From: Hydnum rufescens UP504
Taxonomy: Eukaryota; Basidiomycota; Agaricomycetes; Cantharellales; Hydnaceae
Length of the DNA: 64,000 nucleotides
Assembly (NCBI GenBank): GCA_014904985.1
Contig: MU128911.1
Coordinates: 71,118 to 135,117, forward strand
Direction: 5' to 3'
The stretch's first letter is position 1, and the number at the start of each line of letters is the position of its first letter. Positions 1-11,543 of this stretch are shown here, piece by piece. The notes under the pieces were generated by a model. That model ran no database searches. It was not told where the DNA came from and saw nothing but the letters and a program-made list of their open reading frames with translations. A program made the position numbers and the translations under genes.

Positions 1-42
1 ATTTTGAGCAACTGCCGAGGCACTTGGTGTAAAGACTCTGAC

Positions 43-862
43 CGTCAAGTACTAGACACTGGAGAAACTTGAACCGAGGACCGAGATTAGAGTTCTGTAT
101 ATGATCAATAAGCCGACCGGGGGTCTGTCCACATAGACGGCCGGGTCAGGGTCTGCTCGAAACAGCCTTGGTCCGAAGGAGAGTGATAGAGGACTGGCAT
201 AAATATTGACGTACGGCAACAAGTATATCAATTCTATTCTTGTCAAAGCGGGCGGCCTCTGCCCGCATGTTCGTCCCCCCTACTACACACTGCACTTCTA
301 CAGATCGCCGGCCAGCGACGATAGAAACACTCTCCTTGGCAATCTGCTGGGCTAATTCGCGGGTAGGAGAAAGAACAAGAATAGAAACATGATGTCGATC
401 CGGAGCCGTCCTCTGTTTCAGCAAGCGTTCGATTGCAGCAGCATGAAGGCGATAGTTTTTCCGGTCCCAGTCTTGGCACGCGCTAGTCTGGAGGAATGTT
501 TAGAGCCGCTCCATATTATGGGGGATTTAATACACTTACATATCACATCCCTCAAGGATAGGACCCAAAGTTTCGGCCTGAACACGGGTGCAGTATTCGA
601 AAGGAATGATATCAACGGTCTCCTGGCTGATCAGGCCACGTTCCTGAAAGTCCTTGAACCTGATTCCAGAGCGTGAAGCCGTTTGAACACGAGAATCCTC
701 CTCGCGCGTAGCCGAGACAGAACGTAAGGCCGGAGGCAGGGAATTAGAAGCACGTTTTTGACCGAGATAGGGAATGATGGGGTCCACAGTTGAGAATTGG
801 GACATCCTTGGAAACAAGAATACTTTTGATCTAGATATACTAGAGAGTTTTCTTTGCAGCAT
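43..862 (-). CDS. MSS116-like mitochondrial DEAD-box RNA helicase, N-terminal part (continues beyond window)
   Basis: The N-terminal third of a DEAD-box ATP-dependent RNA helicase. From the start at 862 it has an Arg/Ser-rich leader (MLQRKLSSISRSKVFLFPR) that looks like a mitochondrial targeting peptide, then a Q-motif region (RVQAETLGPILEGCD), motif I (LARAKTGTGKT), motif Ia (PTRELAQQ), a GG motif and TPGRL. The wording ARAKTGTGKT is typical of the Mss116 subfamily, which acts in mitochondrial RNA splicing and translation. Exons are about 862-540, 487-215 and 124-43. Introns are 539-488 (GTAAGT..CAG) and 214-125 (GTACGT..CAG). A further phase-1 intron begins at 42, inside the codon expected to start the DEAD box (..LVLD), so motif II onward lies outside. 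Near 438-441 the frame slips by one base between IAFML and AIERLLKQR, where family members have a proline. This is either a sequence error or a disabling mutation. Confidence 0.82.
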
Positions 863-947
863 TCGACGACAACTCTGAAAGCCACAACTTGAAAGCGAGG
901 AAGGTGCGCGGGCATCTCCGGTCCCTCTTCACTTTCATGTTTCATGA

Positions 948-1331
948 GTGCCGAGAAAGATCCCAAAGCTTCAGGCCATCATTCCCCCCAAGGCATGGGC
1001 TGTGGTTCGTCGTATTCTCGATGAGGAACAACATCTTGACACGCATGGTATCTATGAACGTGTACACAACAAATTTGTCCAAGTACCTGGGCCTCCCGAA
1101 CATCGTGCCTATTGGGCGAGGCAGAGCCCACCACAATCACAGCATCCCGATCACCCTATCCGATCAATTCGGTGTGTCATGTCTCCTCTTTTCCTTGGTT
1201 TGTAATACTTTTGCGGTGGCTCTCAGTCATCGTCTTGTGGCCTCAGGTTCTTAAAACAGTTAGTTGAAGAGCATGGCCAAGAGGAACGAGGTCCGCAAGA
1301 TCGTTATCCGGCGTCGGCCCCTGACAAATGA
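948..1331 (+). CDS. Small basic protein, unidentified (possibly a mitochondrial ribosomal protein)
   Basis: I do not recognise this gene with certainty. It starts MPRKIPKLQAIIPPKAW and encodes about 102 residues in two exons (948-1171 and 1247-1331), joined by an intron GTGTGTCA..CCTCAG. The spliced reading crosses smoothly from HPDHPIRSIR into FLKQLVEEHGQEER. The protein is basic, Pro-rich, without a membrane segment, and resembles small basic organellar ribosomal proteins; that is only an impression. After the TGA at 1329 the same frame stays open and remains basic (KIAKIEQRNQRKFQQGYRR) to about 1450. Another frame then runs open to 1570 (KWVLADGRVQMEKALR), so the true gene may be longer and interrupted here by errors. 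It is convergent with BET3; if it extends to 1570 the two stop codons overlap. Confidence 0.4.
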
Positions 1332-1566
1332 AGTGGGGGGCTCGAGAGGAAAATAGCCAAGATTGAACAGCGAAACCAGAGAAAGTTCCAGCAAGGGTAC
1401 CGCCGTCAGGATATGTACCTCTTGAAGTCAGAGCGTGGAAGTGGGTGCTAGCAGACGGAAGGGTCCAGATGGAGAAGGCTTTGAGATAGATGCGTCCTAA
1501 TGCTAGAGCCTTCCACATCTTACGTCGCGATGTTGGTGGTCGCCGTGGTCGCCTCACAGTGGGGCA

Positions 1567-2435
1567 TTAATTCCAGCTGTCACAAATACGAGATGTGCAG
1601 GTGATGTGTTTCCACGGTAATTGGCAGTCATCCCCAGCAGGCATCTCCTCCAAGTACCTCAGCAGCGTGACCTTGAGTTCAGTTGTTCGTCTCAAAGCAT
1701 CTGATACGAATTTTGCCTCAACTTGCATTTGGACCTCGATGCATAATATTTCCAGTCTGTCACTATCGCATGAAGTTGTGGCTTGGGACGAACCATTTCT
1801 AAACAACCACGAAGAACCCCACAGAAGACATTACTGAAGCACAACCTCCATCGAGAGCTTCTTCAGGGAGTTCGACGAACTCAGCTAATGGGTTTCCTCA
1901 AATGTAAGGGTGAAGGAGGATATGGCTCGCGAAGTTTGTGGTCCACTTGACGGCCCACTCGGAGTTGCCGCATGGGGAACGCGGAATGACATTAATGAAC
2001 GTTTTGAAACCGACCTGCTGCAACCAGGCGTCAAGACAGAGGGATAGTGAAAAGACCAACCGAATGTACTTACTTTTGCCACAACCTCGCCAACTTCCTT
2101 GAAGTCTGCACATCGTCCAAGACTTGAGCGGGCAAGGAAATCTTCAATCAGCCGTATCCCATATTGTACCCCTTAATATCGTGCGACGGAAGAGTCAGCA
2201 GGCTGTACCTCACGGAGCCGCAAGACTCACATAACTCTAGCGCTTGCCACTTCCTTACAATCTCCGTAATCTTGAATGAGTCGTACAACCAGTGCCCCGT
2301 ATGTAAATGCGAAGAGCTCGCGTTCTGGGTTAGTTGTCAGGCTTCATGCGTTGGAGCGGCTGGATCCCAACGCACTAATTTGTCTGTGCGAGTCTTCCAG
2401 AGGTCCTCGCCAATAGACTTATGTTTTGCAGACAT
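1567..2435 (-). CDS. BET3: TRAPP complex subunit BET3 (TRAPPC3), with several frame breaks
   Basis: BET3 is a core subunit of the TRAPP tethering complex and Rab GEF in ER-to-Golgi and Golgi transport. Reading the minus strand from ATG 2435: MSAKHKSIGEDLWKTRTDK, then ELFAFTYGALVVRLIQDY, YGIRLIEDFLARSSLGRC, DFKEVGEVVAK, VGFKTFINV, FTLTFEE, NPLAEFVELPEEALDGG, CFSNVFCGVLRGCLEM, VQMQVEAKFVSDALRR, TTELKVTLLRYLEEMP. These blocks are in family order and cover the whole protein, ending near LPWN at 1567. Apparent frame breaks lie near 1845, 1894, about 1980 and about 2325; the first two are explained by loss of one base in a G or A run. The usual SDVLRGDDTTE reads SDALRRTTE here. BET3 is essential in yeast, so I favour sequence error over a pseudogene, but the alternative is open. 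Confidence 0.8.
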
Positions 2436-2469
2436 CCTGGTAACTCGCGGATGGGAGTACTCGTCACGT

Positions 2470-2956
2470 TCGAGTGTATGGAGAACCAAAGATTCTCAAT
2501 CCTAGTGATAGTGATGCCGAGAATCGTAAATTCAATTACACAATCCCAGCCGACCTTTACCCTCTGCGCTCGATCTTGTTGAATTTCCTGGCGTCTTTCC
2601 ATTACTCCGAGTATTCTGCCCCTAACCGGCGGCCCATAACGTGCCCCCGACCTACATACGTCCCCACTGCCCGGTGATGTGCGGACTTCTCACTTCAGTT
2701 CATTCTCGATCTCCAGTTCCACCAACTCATCCAGTATTCGGATCATTTTTCCAGCTGGTCTCGACCCAACATTCCAGGCCGCCGAATACGGAAGCCCATG
2801 CTTCGGAGCCGCAAGAGGAGTGCGCCGAGGTCTTGGAGATGTAGCGAGAGAAGAAAGAAACGCCGTCAAGGATGTAAGTTGACTTTGTGTAAATTGGCTG
2901 ACGCGAGTAGAATCGTGAATAGAATATCGGGCCATGACAAGCGTGGCCGGTCCCAT
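2470..2956 (-). CDS. Small hypothetical protein upstream of BET3
   Basis: Not recognised. From ATG 2956 (MGPATLVMARYSIHDSTRVS) the minus strand is open through a Pro/Arg-rich stretch (LATSPRPRRTPLAAPKHG) and a helical segment (KMIRILDELVELEIENELK). It ends at a good donor at 2693 (GTGAGA). The acceptor at 2622 (GGTTAG) restores the frame into GRILGVMERRQEIQQDRAQR. The charged, alternating helix pattern after splicing supports real coding. The 3' end is unresolved because the frame runs into the BET3 start at 2435; a further intron near 2550-2490 is likely. The opposite strand is also open here (MYGEPKILNPSDSDAENRKF at 2474), so the strand assignment is not certain. Confidence 0.35.
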
Positions 2957-3257
2957 AAAACGAGGTTAAACCAATCTGAGCCTGCAGTTAGTTGATATAT
3001 CAACAATTTGTTCGGGTAAATCCACACTTTCAGCACCTGGTGGTCAGGTAAATTCTCCAGGATGAGCCTAAAGACAGGGTTTCAGAATTATGCAGGTGTC
3101 TCTGCTGGCAATGAATCTGCCGAAGCTTGCAACACTGAGTGTTGCAGCAACTTCCGCGGGTATCTACCCATCAGCCAGTCTGAACAACTTAGACAGGAAA
3201 GCAGTTCCTGACCTAATTGTCCGTGTCTGCATAGGTTAAGGGGACTGACAATAGGTT

Positions 3258-4621
3258 GCATTGCACAAGGCCCGTTCTGACATGATGCTTGACTTCGAGC
3301 TGCAGCGCGTAGCTATAGTAAGGGTATCGTATTCAGGCGTTGCTCTGACCTACTTACGTCACGAATGTCAAATCCATCTAGGAAACAGAAAAAGTCGACC
3401 AAGCTCAAATCGTTTCGTTGGACAGAATGATATTCTATGGAGGAAACTCAGAAGAAGCCAACAGTCGGCCTCGATCCTAGAATAATATCATATATTAGCA
3501 AGAAGTTTCAAGCGACGCAAAGGTTCGATTGGAAGACTTTCAAGATAAGCAGAGAGAATTGGAAGAGGCCAAAGCAGGCGCCGCGGCTCAGACAGACGAA
3601 CTCAAGTGAGGCCACACCTAATGCTTTGTTTCTGGTGGGTCATTGACGAATTGACGGGTGTCGTGCCATTCCATGGAGGACTCGCTGAGAGAAGAAAAAA
3701 GACAATGAAGAAAAGGAAGAAAAAAAGGTTCAAGCCGTCCTTTACTATGGATGACGAGGGTGACACGGGCTGCTCACAATGAGGGAGTGGCTGGATCCTC
3801 GAATAAGGGTCCTAGTGACACTGATACTGGTAAGCAAAAATGACCTTGATCTCCTCTTAATATTGTCTCTCAATAGGTCCTGCTCTGAAACGTGCTAAAC
3901 CGATTAAGAACCCTTCCGTCGATACCTCAGTTCTTCCTGATCGCGAACGAGAAGATGAGCTTCGTCAAGAGTGGCTTCACAAACAAGAGGCAGTCAAAAA
4001 CGAAGAGACCAAAATTGTCTACAGTTATTGGGACGGCAGTGGCCATAGGAAAAGCGTCAAGGCTCATCCCAGTCATGTGATCTCCCAACTTCTAGTCAAG
4101 TGCACGCCTCAACACTGTAAGAAAGGTGATGACATTGAAAGTTTTCTTGAAAAGTGTCGTCAGCAGTTTTCAGAACTTCGGGGAGTGTGGACAATTTCGT
4201 GTACATCAAAGAGAATCTCATCATCCCGCACGTACTCGTTATTTTTCAGAATTATGGAGACTATCAATCAAACGTCTCTTTCATAGCATTACACGTCCTA
4301 CGACTTTATCGTCAACAAGGCACGAGGAAAGTCAAGGTGTACGACGATGTTCGCCTTATTGCAGACGCCATTATCGAGAAGGATGCGGTGTCGAGATTGC
4401 TTCGCTTCTTAGGATCTCTTACCATCCACCTTATCGTATTGCCGTGACATGCAGGAAAGGTTGTCGCGCAATCAGGGTATCAGCGCTCAAAGCACATATT
4501 TCCAGCATTGCGATGGGAGGTGAGTCTTGTATCCAAGTGAGTTCAGATCTTCGGTTCACCAAGAGTTCATATGTAGGTCTTTGGCCCTGAAAAGCAGTGC
4601 GGGAAATACACCATCGCTTAG
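3258..4621 (+). CDS. XAP5/FAM50 family nuclear protein, interrupted
   Basis: FAM50/XAP5 proteins are conserved nuclear proteins linked to splicing and chromatin; the human ones are FAM50A/B. The signature blocks appear in order on the plus strand: [170 protein letters not shown] and the C-terminus [14 protein letters not shown] ending at 4621. Some joins are ordinary introns (for example GTGAGT..GTAG before VFGPEK). Others need a lost base (A-run near 3389, T-run near 3432). Near 4327 the usual GPLFNFD stretch between ARGKS and VYDDV is missing and the frame changes. The 5' exon(s) before 3258 were not found. It is either a decaying copy or an error-rich stretch. Confidence 0.75.
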
Positions 4622-5171
4622 ATATCGGTCTGCTTGTATGATAAGGTGGGCAGCAACAGAGTGACCGACCAATAGAATCAATATATGAGAGCGCATGGCA
4701 CGGTAAAGCCACTCATAGAGAAAACAAACGCTCAATCCAACTGCGTCTCCCCTGAATGAGGCTTTTCTCCCGTCCCTCCAGAAGTCGGGTGTAATGGTCG
4801 GGTGAAGAGGGGGGCATCATCATCTTTTCTGTCAGAGAACTAGAATACAACAATATGAGGTCCGAAGACGGCCTGTCCATCATCCGATTACACACGAACT
4901 CGTGTCTTGACACGATTCTCTGTCAATGCGCAGGCAGCGGCAACGGCCCGAAGCCTTACACTGTCCGAACTCGCAAGGAAATCGGGGACTTGACCAGACT
5001 GAATCGTCGGCCTCAGGACATCGCGGGGCAAGTTGCTGAAGTGCGGAAGAAATCTGAGACATAACTCCACTGGTCTCGGGATCACTCAGAGTACGATATA
5101 TTTGCATCCGGACGATTATTCCACTGCAGGTATTCCCCATATGCCAGTGGATGTTCAACTCATCATAGCAC
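4622..5171 (+). other. Gene-poor gap before the SHPRH-like gene
   Basis: About 550 bases between the XAP5 stop and the first convincing SHPRH-like coding. A short plus-strand reading (KEIGDLTRLNRRPQDIAGQV) around 4975-5063, followed by a second one (QSTIYLHPDDYSTAGIPHMP) at about 5090-5150, could be 5' exons of the SHPRH-like gene joined by an intron. I could not confirm splice sites. Nothing else was recognised. Confidence 0.4.
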
Positions 5172-8100
5172 GTGCTGAATCGGCGGGTGGGATGCAGACT
5201 GCAGCAACCGGGACGTGAGGGAGTGTCAAGTCTGATCCAGTCTGACAAAATCGGTAAATGCCGTGGCCATTACTCAATCTTAAGTCACATCGCGCAAGTC
5301 TATTCACCCTCCATGCTCTACACACATGGGGAGGGTTCGTTCTCCACTAGGGTGCTCCGGGAGTCCCATCTGGATTCTCAATCTGTTAGTAGAACGGAAC
5401 ACCTGGATATTTCATATATCACCTTGCGGCTCGATGCGGCTTTGGACCACCTGTCTGGCGGTCATCAGATCGTTCTAAAGCCCAGGAAGAATGAAAGAAA
5501 GACTCTCCTTCCCCATCAAACTCCTTTTCCATTGTTTACACCTGACGAAGTACAACCCGTATCGTATCCTACCGACAGGATGGTTCCAGTGTGGTCTCAC
5601 GAGTCCATCATCAATTTCAACAATAGAGGCGGCTTTATCCCCGATGTTCTTGCTCAAGAACAATCCCTACTTTCCAGTCTGGATCGTCTTCGGGGATCCA
5701 CACAAGACTTCCTTTTGATTACCAACGGGACTTTGTGTTCGCGAGGGACTTCCGCCGGAAGTCAAGTTGGCCTCTATCCCACACCCCTTATCTTGAATAA
5801 GAAAGGGGTCGTTGACTGGAAGCAGACGCACCACATTCTCTCCCTCCCTCCCTTCAATGGTGCGGGCAAAGACGATGAGACGGATTCCAATGAGTATGGT
5901 TTCCCGGCTTCAGTCCACAATCTGCTTCAGGCGGCCTCGAACTGCCGCGATTGCGGCCGCGTCCATATATCATCTGATGTCTATATACGCGCCCTGGATG
6001 CGAGTGAATTCGATCCAAATGAGGGACAACTTCCTTTCCGCCTGCAGGTTCTTAATCAAATATCGCTACTCACACCAAACATATTCGAATCGATTGAGGA
6101 ACTTCGTGAAATTTTTCCGAATCTCAGAGACGTCTCTTGACATATATTTTCCACCCTCTGCAACCTGTTCGAGCGCCTAACTGTTATTCCGGGGAGCCAA
6201 ATATGTCACTCTTTTTTCGTTGCCTCAAACCCGCCCCCGCCTTGCCCCCCTCCATATCGGACAACCTGCTGCAGCCCCAGGGCTTGAAGCTTACCCTTCT
6301 TCCCTTCCAGAGGAAAAGTGTATTCTGGATGTTGGGTCGAGAAGGTATGACAATGGGGGAGAACGGAGAAGTCACTTCCAAAGGGGGTGGAAGTGATCCA
6401 GACCAGCCCCCTTTATTTTGGGAATCTACTAATCCAACTTCGCAGGCCATCGAAGCCTCATGGTGCGTCATAAATAATCCAGACTACCGTGTCCGATACA
6501 AATTTCACTCTTCGCACAGCCCACCGTCCTGGTGGTTCCAGCGACTTACAGGAGACTTGCGAGGCGAGAAGCCTCCGCATCCCGAGTTCTTAGGCGCGAT
6601 GAACTGTGAAACTATGGGTCTAGGGAAAACGTGTGCCTCTTCTCATTGTCATTATCTCGTCATTTGAGGGTGATCTATATCCCTCCCCAGCATTGAGGTG
6701 ATCGCTCTCATCCTTCTGCACACTCCGGTGCATCGCAATATGCTGCCTCTCATCTGGAATACCGATCTACAAATTTGGATCAAACCAGTTAAGGTGTGCG
6801 CCGAAATCATTCTGCTTCAGAATAACGTGACCCCCAAACAAATACGTAGACATCATTGATAGTCGCCCCTGCTGCGCTTCAGCAGCAATGGGTCGAGGAG
6901 ATGAAAGATCACGCACCTTCTCTAAAGGTTCTTGTCTACGAAGGATGGTCGAAACTCCAACTTCAGCAGGAAATGGGAGGAGACGGAGAGACTAAACCCC
7001 AAACTTTCCTGAGGAGCGGACGTAGCGGTAAGATTTCGAAGAAGCGTAAGGCCATTTACAATGAATGCTACGACAATATCGATACTTGGCATTCATGTGC
7101 TCAGAATTTCGATGTGATCATCACAACGTGTCAGTCGGTCTCTGTTCGTATGCCAATATTTCACGCAACTTTCGTTGTAGATAATGTTCTACAATCCGAT
7201 CTCAACGTGGCGCGACCGCCGGTCAAACGTCCGCGCCGAGAGACTGCGGACTACAGGGATCCGGTGGATCGATTCAGGAGCCCCCTTATTATGCTACAGT
7301 GCGTGGTATTGTACAATTTGAAACCTGGCGATTGCCCTCATAATTCCCTATTAGATTCACGCGCGTGATAATGGACGAGGTGTGTTGTACTCTTCTCACG
7401 CTATTGTGCCTTAATCATCCCAGGGCCTTGGACCTAGGTTCAACAAGTAGGGGGTGGGAACGCAGCAAACATGGTTTCGTTAATCCCCCGACTATCCTCC
7501 CTCGCCGTCAGCGGCACCCCTGTGAGCTCTATTCGTCACGCTGTTGTAGCCAAGCTTTTAATCGGTACCTACAGGCAAAGGCACATGTGAAGGACTTGAT
7601 ATATCCCCTCAGGTTCGGTCATTCACTGTCAGCGATGTAGTGCCACTTTACGAATTTGGTTTGAGCATGTTCTAGATTTCTTCGTGTCCCTTATATCGAT
7701 CAAACCAAATTATGGAATCGACTTATGAGGCCATCATTTGCGTCCAACTTCAAAGAACTCTTCGATCTTATCGCACTCCGGACACCTAAGTCAATTGCCA
7801 CCCAAGAATTCACGATGCCTAGTGCGTAGACTCATACCAGAGCTATCACATACCTGCACCAATCACTGCATGCAGAGCAGACTAGATTTGTGGTTCCCGT
7901 CAAGCTAGGAGCGATCGAGAGACATGTACGATTTCTAACTTCCTTTTATGTTCGATCGATTAACGTTCCGTAGAACTATGAGGAGCTCCTCTCCGAGAGC
8001 CTACGATCTCTAGGAGTCGACGAAGGCGGGATTGCGTTGAATACCAATCGGGTTCTAGACCCCCTGCTCTTACGGGCGTCCTTGCGGAAGCTCCGGCAAG

Positions 8101-11100
8101 CGTGCACCCATCCACAAGTTGGCAACCTTCTTGGTGGCATCCAAACCCTCGGAAATGTCCTTGAGGCATGGTAAAGCAAAATTTGAAAGTAGTGCTTGAC
8201 AACAAACGAACACACGTGAGGTTCAATTAGTAATAATCTGAACATGGGTAAACCTCTCCCATCCCCAGATCCAAGAGCGCATAAGACTTGCTCGCATCGT
8301 CCAACTTGATGAAACGGAGCTCACCCGATTCAATGCTTCTCTGACAATGTTTTTGTCGATTAGAGACAGTGTGGTGGAGAACATTCATGAAATCGGGAAA
8401 GCCATCAGTGGTGAAATGGCTCGAATCCGAGCTGCTCGATCTCTGACATCCATAACCCCAGCTCCTTTGTCTCCAACACTAGGAAATACTGGCCAAGGAT
8501 TTGGATATCAAGCAAGGGGTGATAATGAGGATGGTGAGGGCGAAGGTGAAGATTGTGATGACGATGCGGACCCCGAATCTTCTGCAGATGTTAATCATGG
8601 CTCTTTCCGTTTTGGGCTAATCAGTCGTTTGCGGGAGGTACATATCACCCTACATCAAGTGCACTTTCTTCTGGGTGATCTGTATCACACTTTGGGTAAT
8701 GTCTCGATGGAAGCAGAGTGTTATCAAGCAGCAGAAACATTACGTCATAACCTACTACGGAAGTGCGCTATAACCCACTGCTGGTCTCGCTCTCAGCCTG
8801 CTGATATGCCATGTGGTATACAGGACTGAGCACCATGCTATGCTTGCCATCCAAAAGCTTAGGGACAATGATGGTAAGGGAGGTATAACGGGAGCAGCTC
8901 TCTCGATGGAACCATTGATGGCACCAGGAAAGTGCTCTGCAAGCCTGGTGAATCTCACACTTCACATGAAATCCCCTTTGCACCTAATCCCCGACAATAG
9001 TTTGAAATGGCTAGGAGTGTACTCGTGCTTTTGGAAAAGCAGGCACAACTTTTGTGGGCCTGGAGGTACATACCTCAATTTTATGCAAAATACATCCCAA
9101 TTAACAGCTATCAGGGATCAAATTATCACTCTTCTCTCACAGAACCTCACACTTAAGGAAGAGGGGGCTGAAGGGCAGGAATATATGCACAGTCTGGAGA
9201 TCCAGAATGATGCAGAGAGCTACCTAAAGTCTTGGACTGCTCTCATTGCTGACCACAAGGAGACATTGGTTGCAGAGCGGACCACTCTGGCAGTGCATGA
9301 AGACAGAGATGTCAAACAACGCACCATGAATCGGTAATGGTATTACACATTTGAGGACTCAATCCACTGATGGTCACCTTTGTGTCCACAGGACTGTGAA
9401 GGCTGGTGGAGGCAGCCCAGCCTTCTCACAGCAATCACTGAGTCCAGGACCAGTTTCTTTGCTGAGCCAGCTAATGCTTGAGCGGAGGTCATTGCATGAT
9501 GGGCAAACAAATATATCACTCAAGGCAACCATTAAACCTTCAATCATCCTGGGCTGAAGATTGATCTTTTGGTTCTTCAGGATATCATAGTGGAATTAAA
9601 GGGGGTCAAGGATCCAATCAACAATCAAATGCTGGGCTCTGAGATCATGGTTGCTCAATGTGGAGCTCTCCACCTCAAAGAGGTTATTGAAGCCCAAAGC
9701 AAGTGGGAGGAGAATATAACCTATTTTTGTTATTAACCTGGTGTCTATCTTCACATAGGCAGGCTCATAGCCAGCTTTGAAAATGAATTGACACTGTTTC
9801 GAAAAGTTTTCAATCAACGTCTCCTGTATGTCATAATACCCAGTCTTAGATGGCTTTCTTTTTGAGATTTTCACTAGGTATTTCAGGCAAGACTTCAATC
9901 AAGCTCATCTTTGACCTGCTATACTCATGTTCACCCCCCAGACAATTACAGGAGCTATCAGATTCTGTCACTGATTTCCACTTACCTGAAGGGCAGTCTC
10001 TCAAAGATGCTCACAACACAGCTGTGGGTGCAATATCTCAGATTAATCATGATCTGGCAGGCTCCCTTGCCAAGCAAAGATATCTTGATTACTTGGCTGC
10101 CCAACAACACCAGGAGTCTGATGAAAAAAAATATTGTATTCTGTGCAAATCTGAGTTCACAAGGGTATGATGATTATGTTGTTCTGCTGCACTAGGTATA
10201 CGTGGTTAATGTGTGTTCATTACAGGGGTACATTACAGCTTGTGCCCAGTGTGTGCATTTCCATTTGGTTTTGATCTGCAGACTTGCTGACCCATGCATC
10301 CTCCAGTATTTTTTGTGTGGTAAGATGATTGGTGATATCCATTCACCTATCTGAGCACAGCCAAATTCCCTTGCAGACTTGTTTGAAGGCATGGATGAAA
10401 AGGAGACCTGAGGACATGGCATGTCCCATGTGTCGGTATGGGTTAAACCCTTCTTAAATCAACCCAAGTGACTTATGATCCTTTAAAGGACCCCAATTGA
10501 TGTTGCATTGATCCATCAGATCATAGTTTCCCAATCACCCCTGAAGAACACTCCAGAGCAAGGAAAGCAGTCCAACATTCACAGCCTCTGTCAGATCAAG
10601 TACAACACCCTGGACCTGGACATCTTGACTCAAATACAAGGCATGACAGTGGTTGGAGGATATGGCAGCAAGATACAAACCTTAGTCAAACACCTCCTAT
10701 GGCTGAGGGAGCACCAGCACACCTCCAAATCAATTGTGTTTTCTGCCTGGGCAGATTCACTAAACATTGTTTCACATGCCCTAAATGCCAATGGTATTCA
10801 GTATCTGCATATCAATTCATTCAGGGCCCAATCCAATCCTGCAAGGGAGTTCTGTAATAATTCAAAATATCAAGTCCTACTACTTCATGGGTATGCCTTT
10901 GATTCACTATCTGTTAACAATGTCTAAGGCCTTGATACCTCATCAAGGGAAAGAGACAGTGCTGGACTTAATCTTACTGTTGCAAAGCAGGTCTTTCTGT
11001 TGGAGCCTGTGGTCAATCATGCTTTTGAGGTCCAAGGTATCTATTTCCATTATTTGTTGCCATGGATATCTTACACCTCCCCCTAGCAATTTCACGAATA

Positions 11101-11543
11101 GATCGACTTGGACAGGACAGTGAAACTGAGGCATGATTAGATTTCTATCCAGCTGGGCCCTACTAATAGTGCCCTCAAGGTTTATTGCTACTATGCTGAT
11201 GATACTGTGGAGAAGGGTATTCTAGATTTGGCATCTCACAATGGTCAATCTTTATATGTGGCAGGCAAGGCCAATCTTCACTGCCATGAGACAATTCAAG
11301 CTATGCCAGAGAATCTTTCTGGAGGTGTCAAGCAGAAGGGAGATTTTGTTACAAGGTATGACACCACTTTACATATTGCTTGGAGTCTTCATCATTCCTT
11401 TATCACACAGGACAGATGACATACTTGCCATCTTGTTTCCTCACCTATTTTTACCTCTTGAAAATGGGATGGGAGCTGGAAACCCAAGTGATGGCAGAGA
11501 GTGGGTGAATGCAGAAAAAGCAGGAATGGTTCCTTGTTCATGA
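5172..11543 (+). CDS. SHPRH-like SNF2 helicase / RING-type E3 ubiquitin ligase
   Basis: A large SNF2-family ATPase with an internal RING finger, the architecture of SHPRH and yeast Irc20. These act at chromatin in DNA-damage tolerance and ubiquitination. In order: a conserved N-terminal region (NNRGGFIPDVLAQEQSLL), LPFQRKSVFWML, motif I (ETMGLGKT at about 6605), IVAPAALQQQW, FDVIITTCQSV, motif II region (RVIMDEVQQVGGG), LIPRLSSLAVSGTP, a helical module (LRASLRKLRQACTHPQVGN; HQVHFLLGDLYHTLGN), the RING (CILCKSEF..CPMCR, 10,138-10,435), AKSIVFSAWADSL-type helicase C (KSIVFSAWADSLNIV), VFLLEPVVNHAFEVQ, motif VI (SRIDRLGQ) and a C-terminal DDILAILFPHLF ending at 11,543. Many ~50 nt introns connect these in frame. 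One base seems lost at 6133-6139 (RDVS to LTYIFH). ETMGLGKT replaces the usual DEMGLGKT. From about 9,010 on the gene is almost CpG-free. The start is uncertain (5172-5320 or an upstream exon). Confidence 0.88.
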
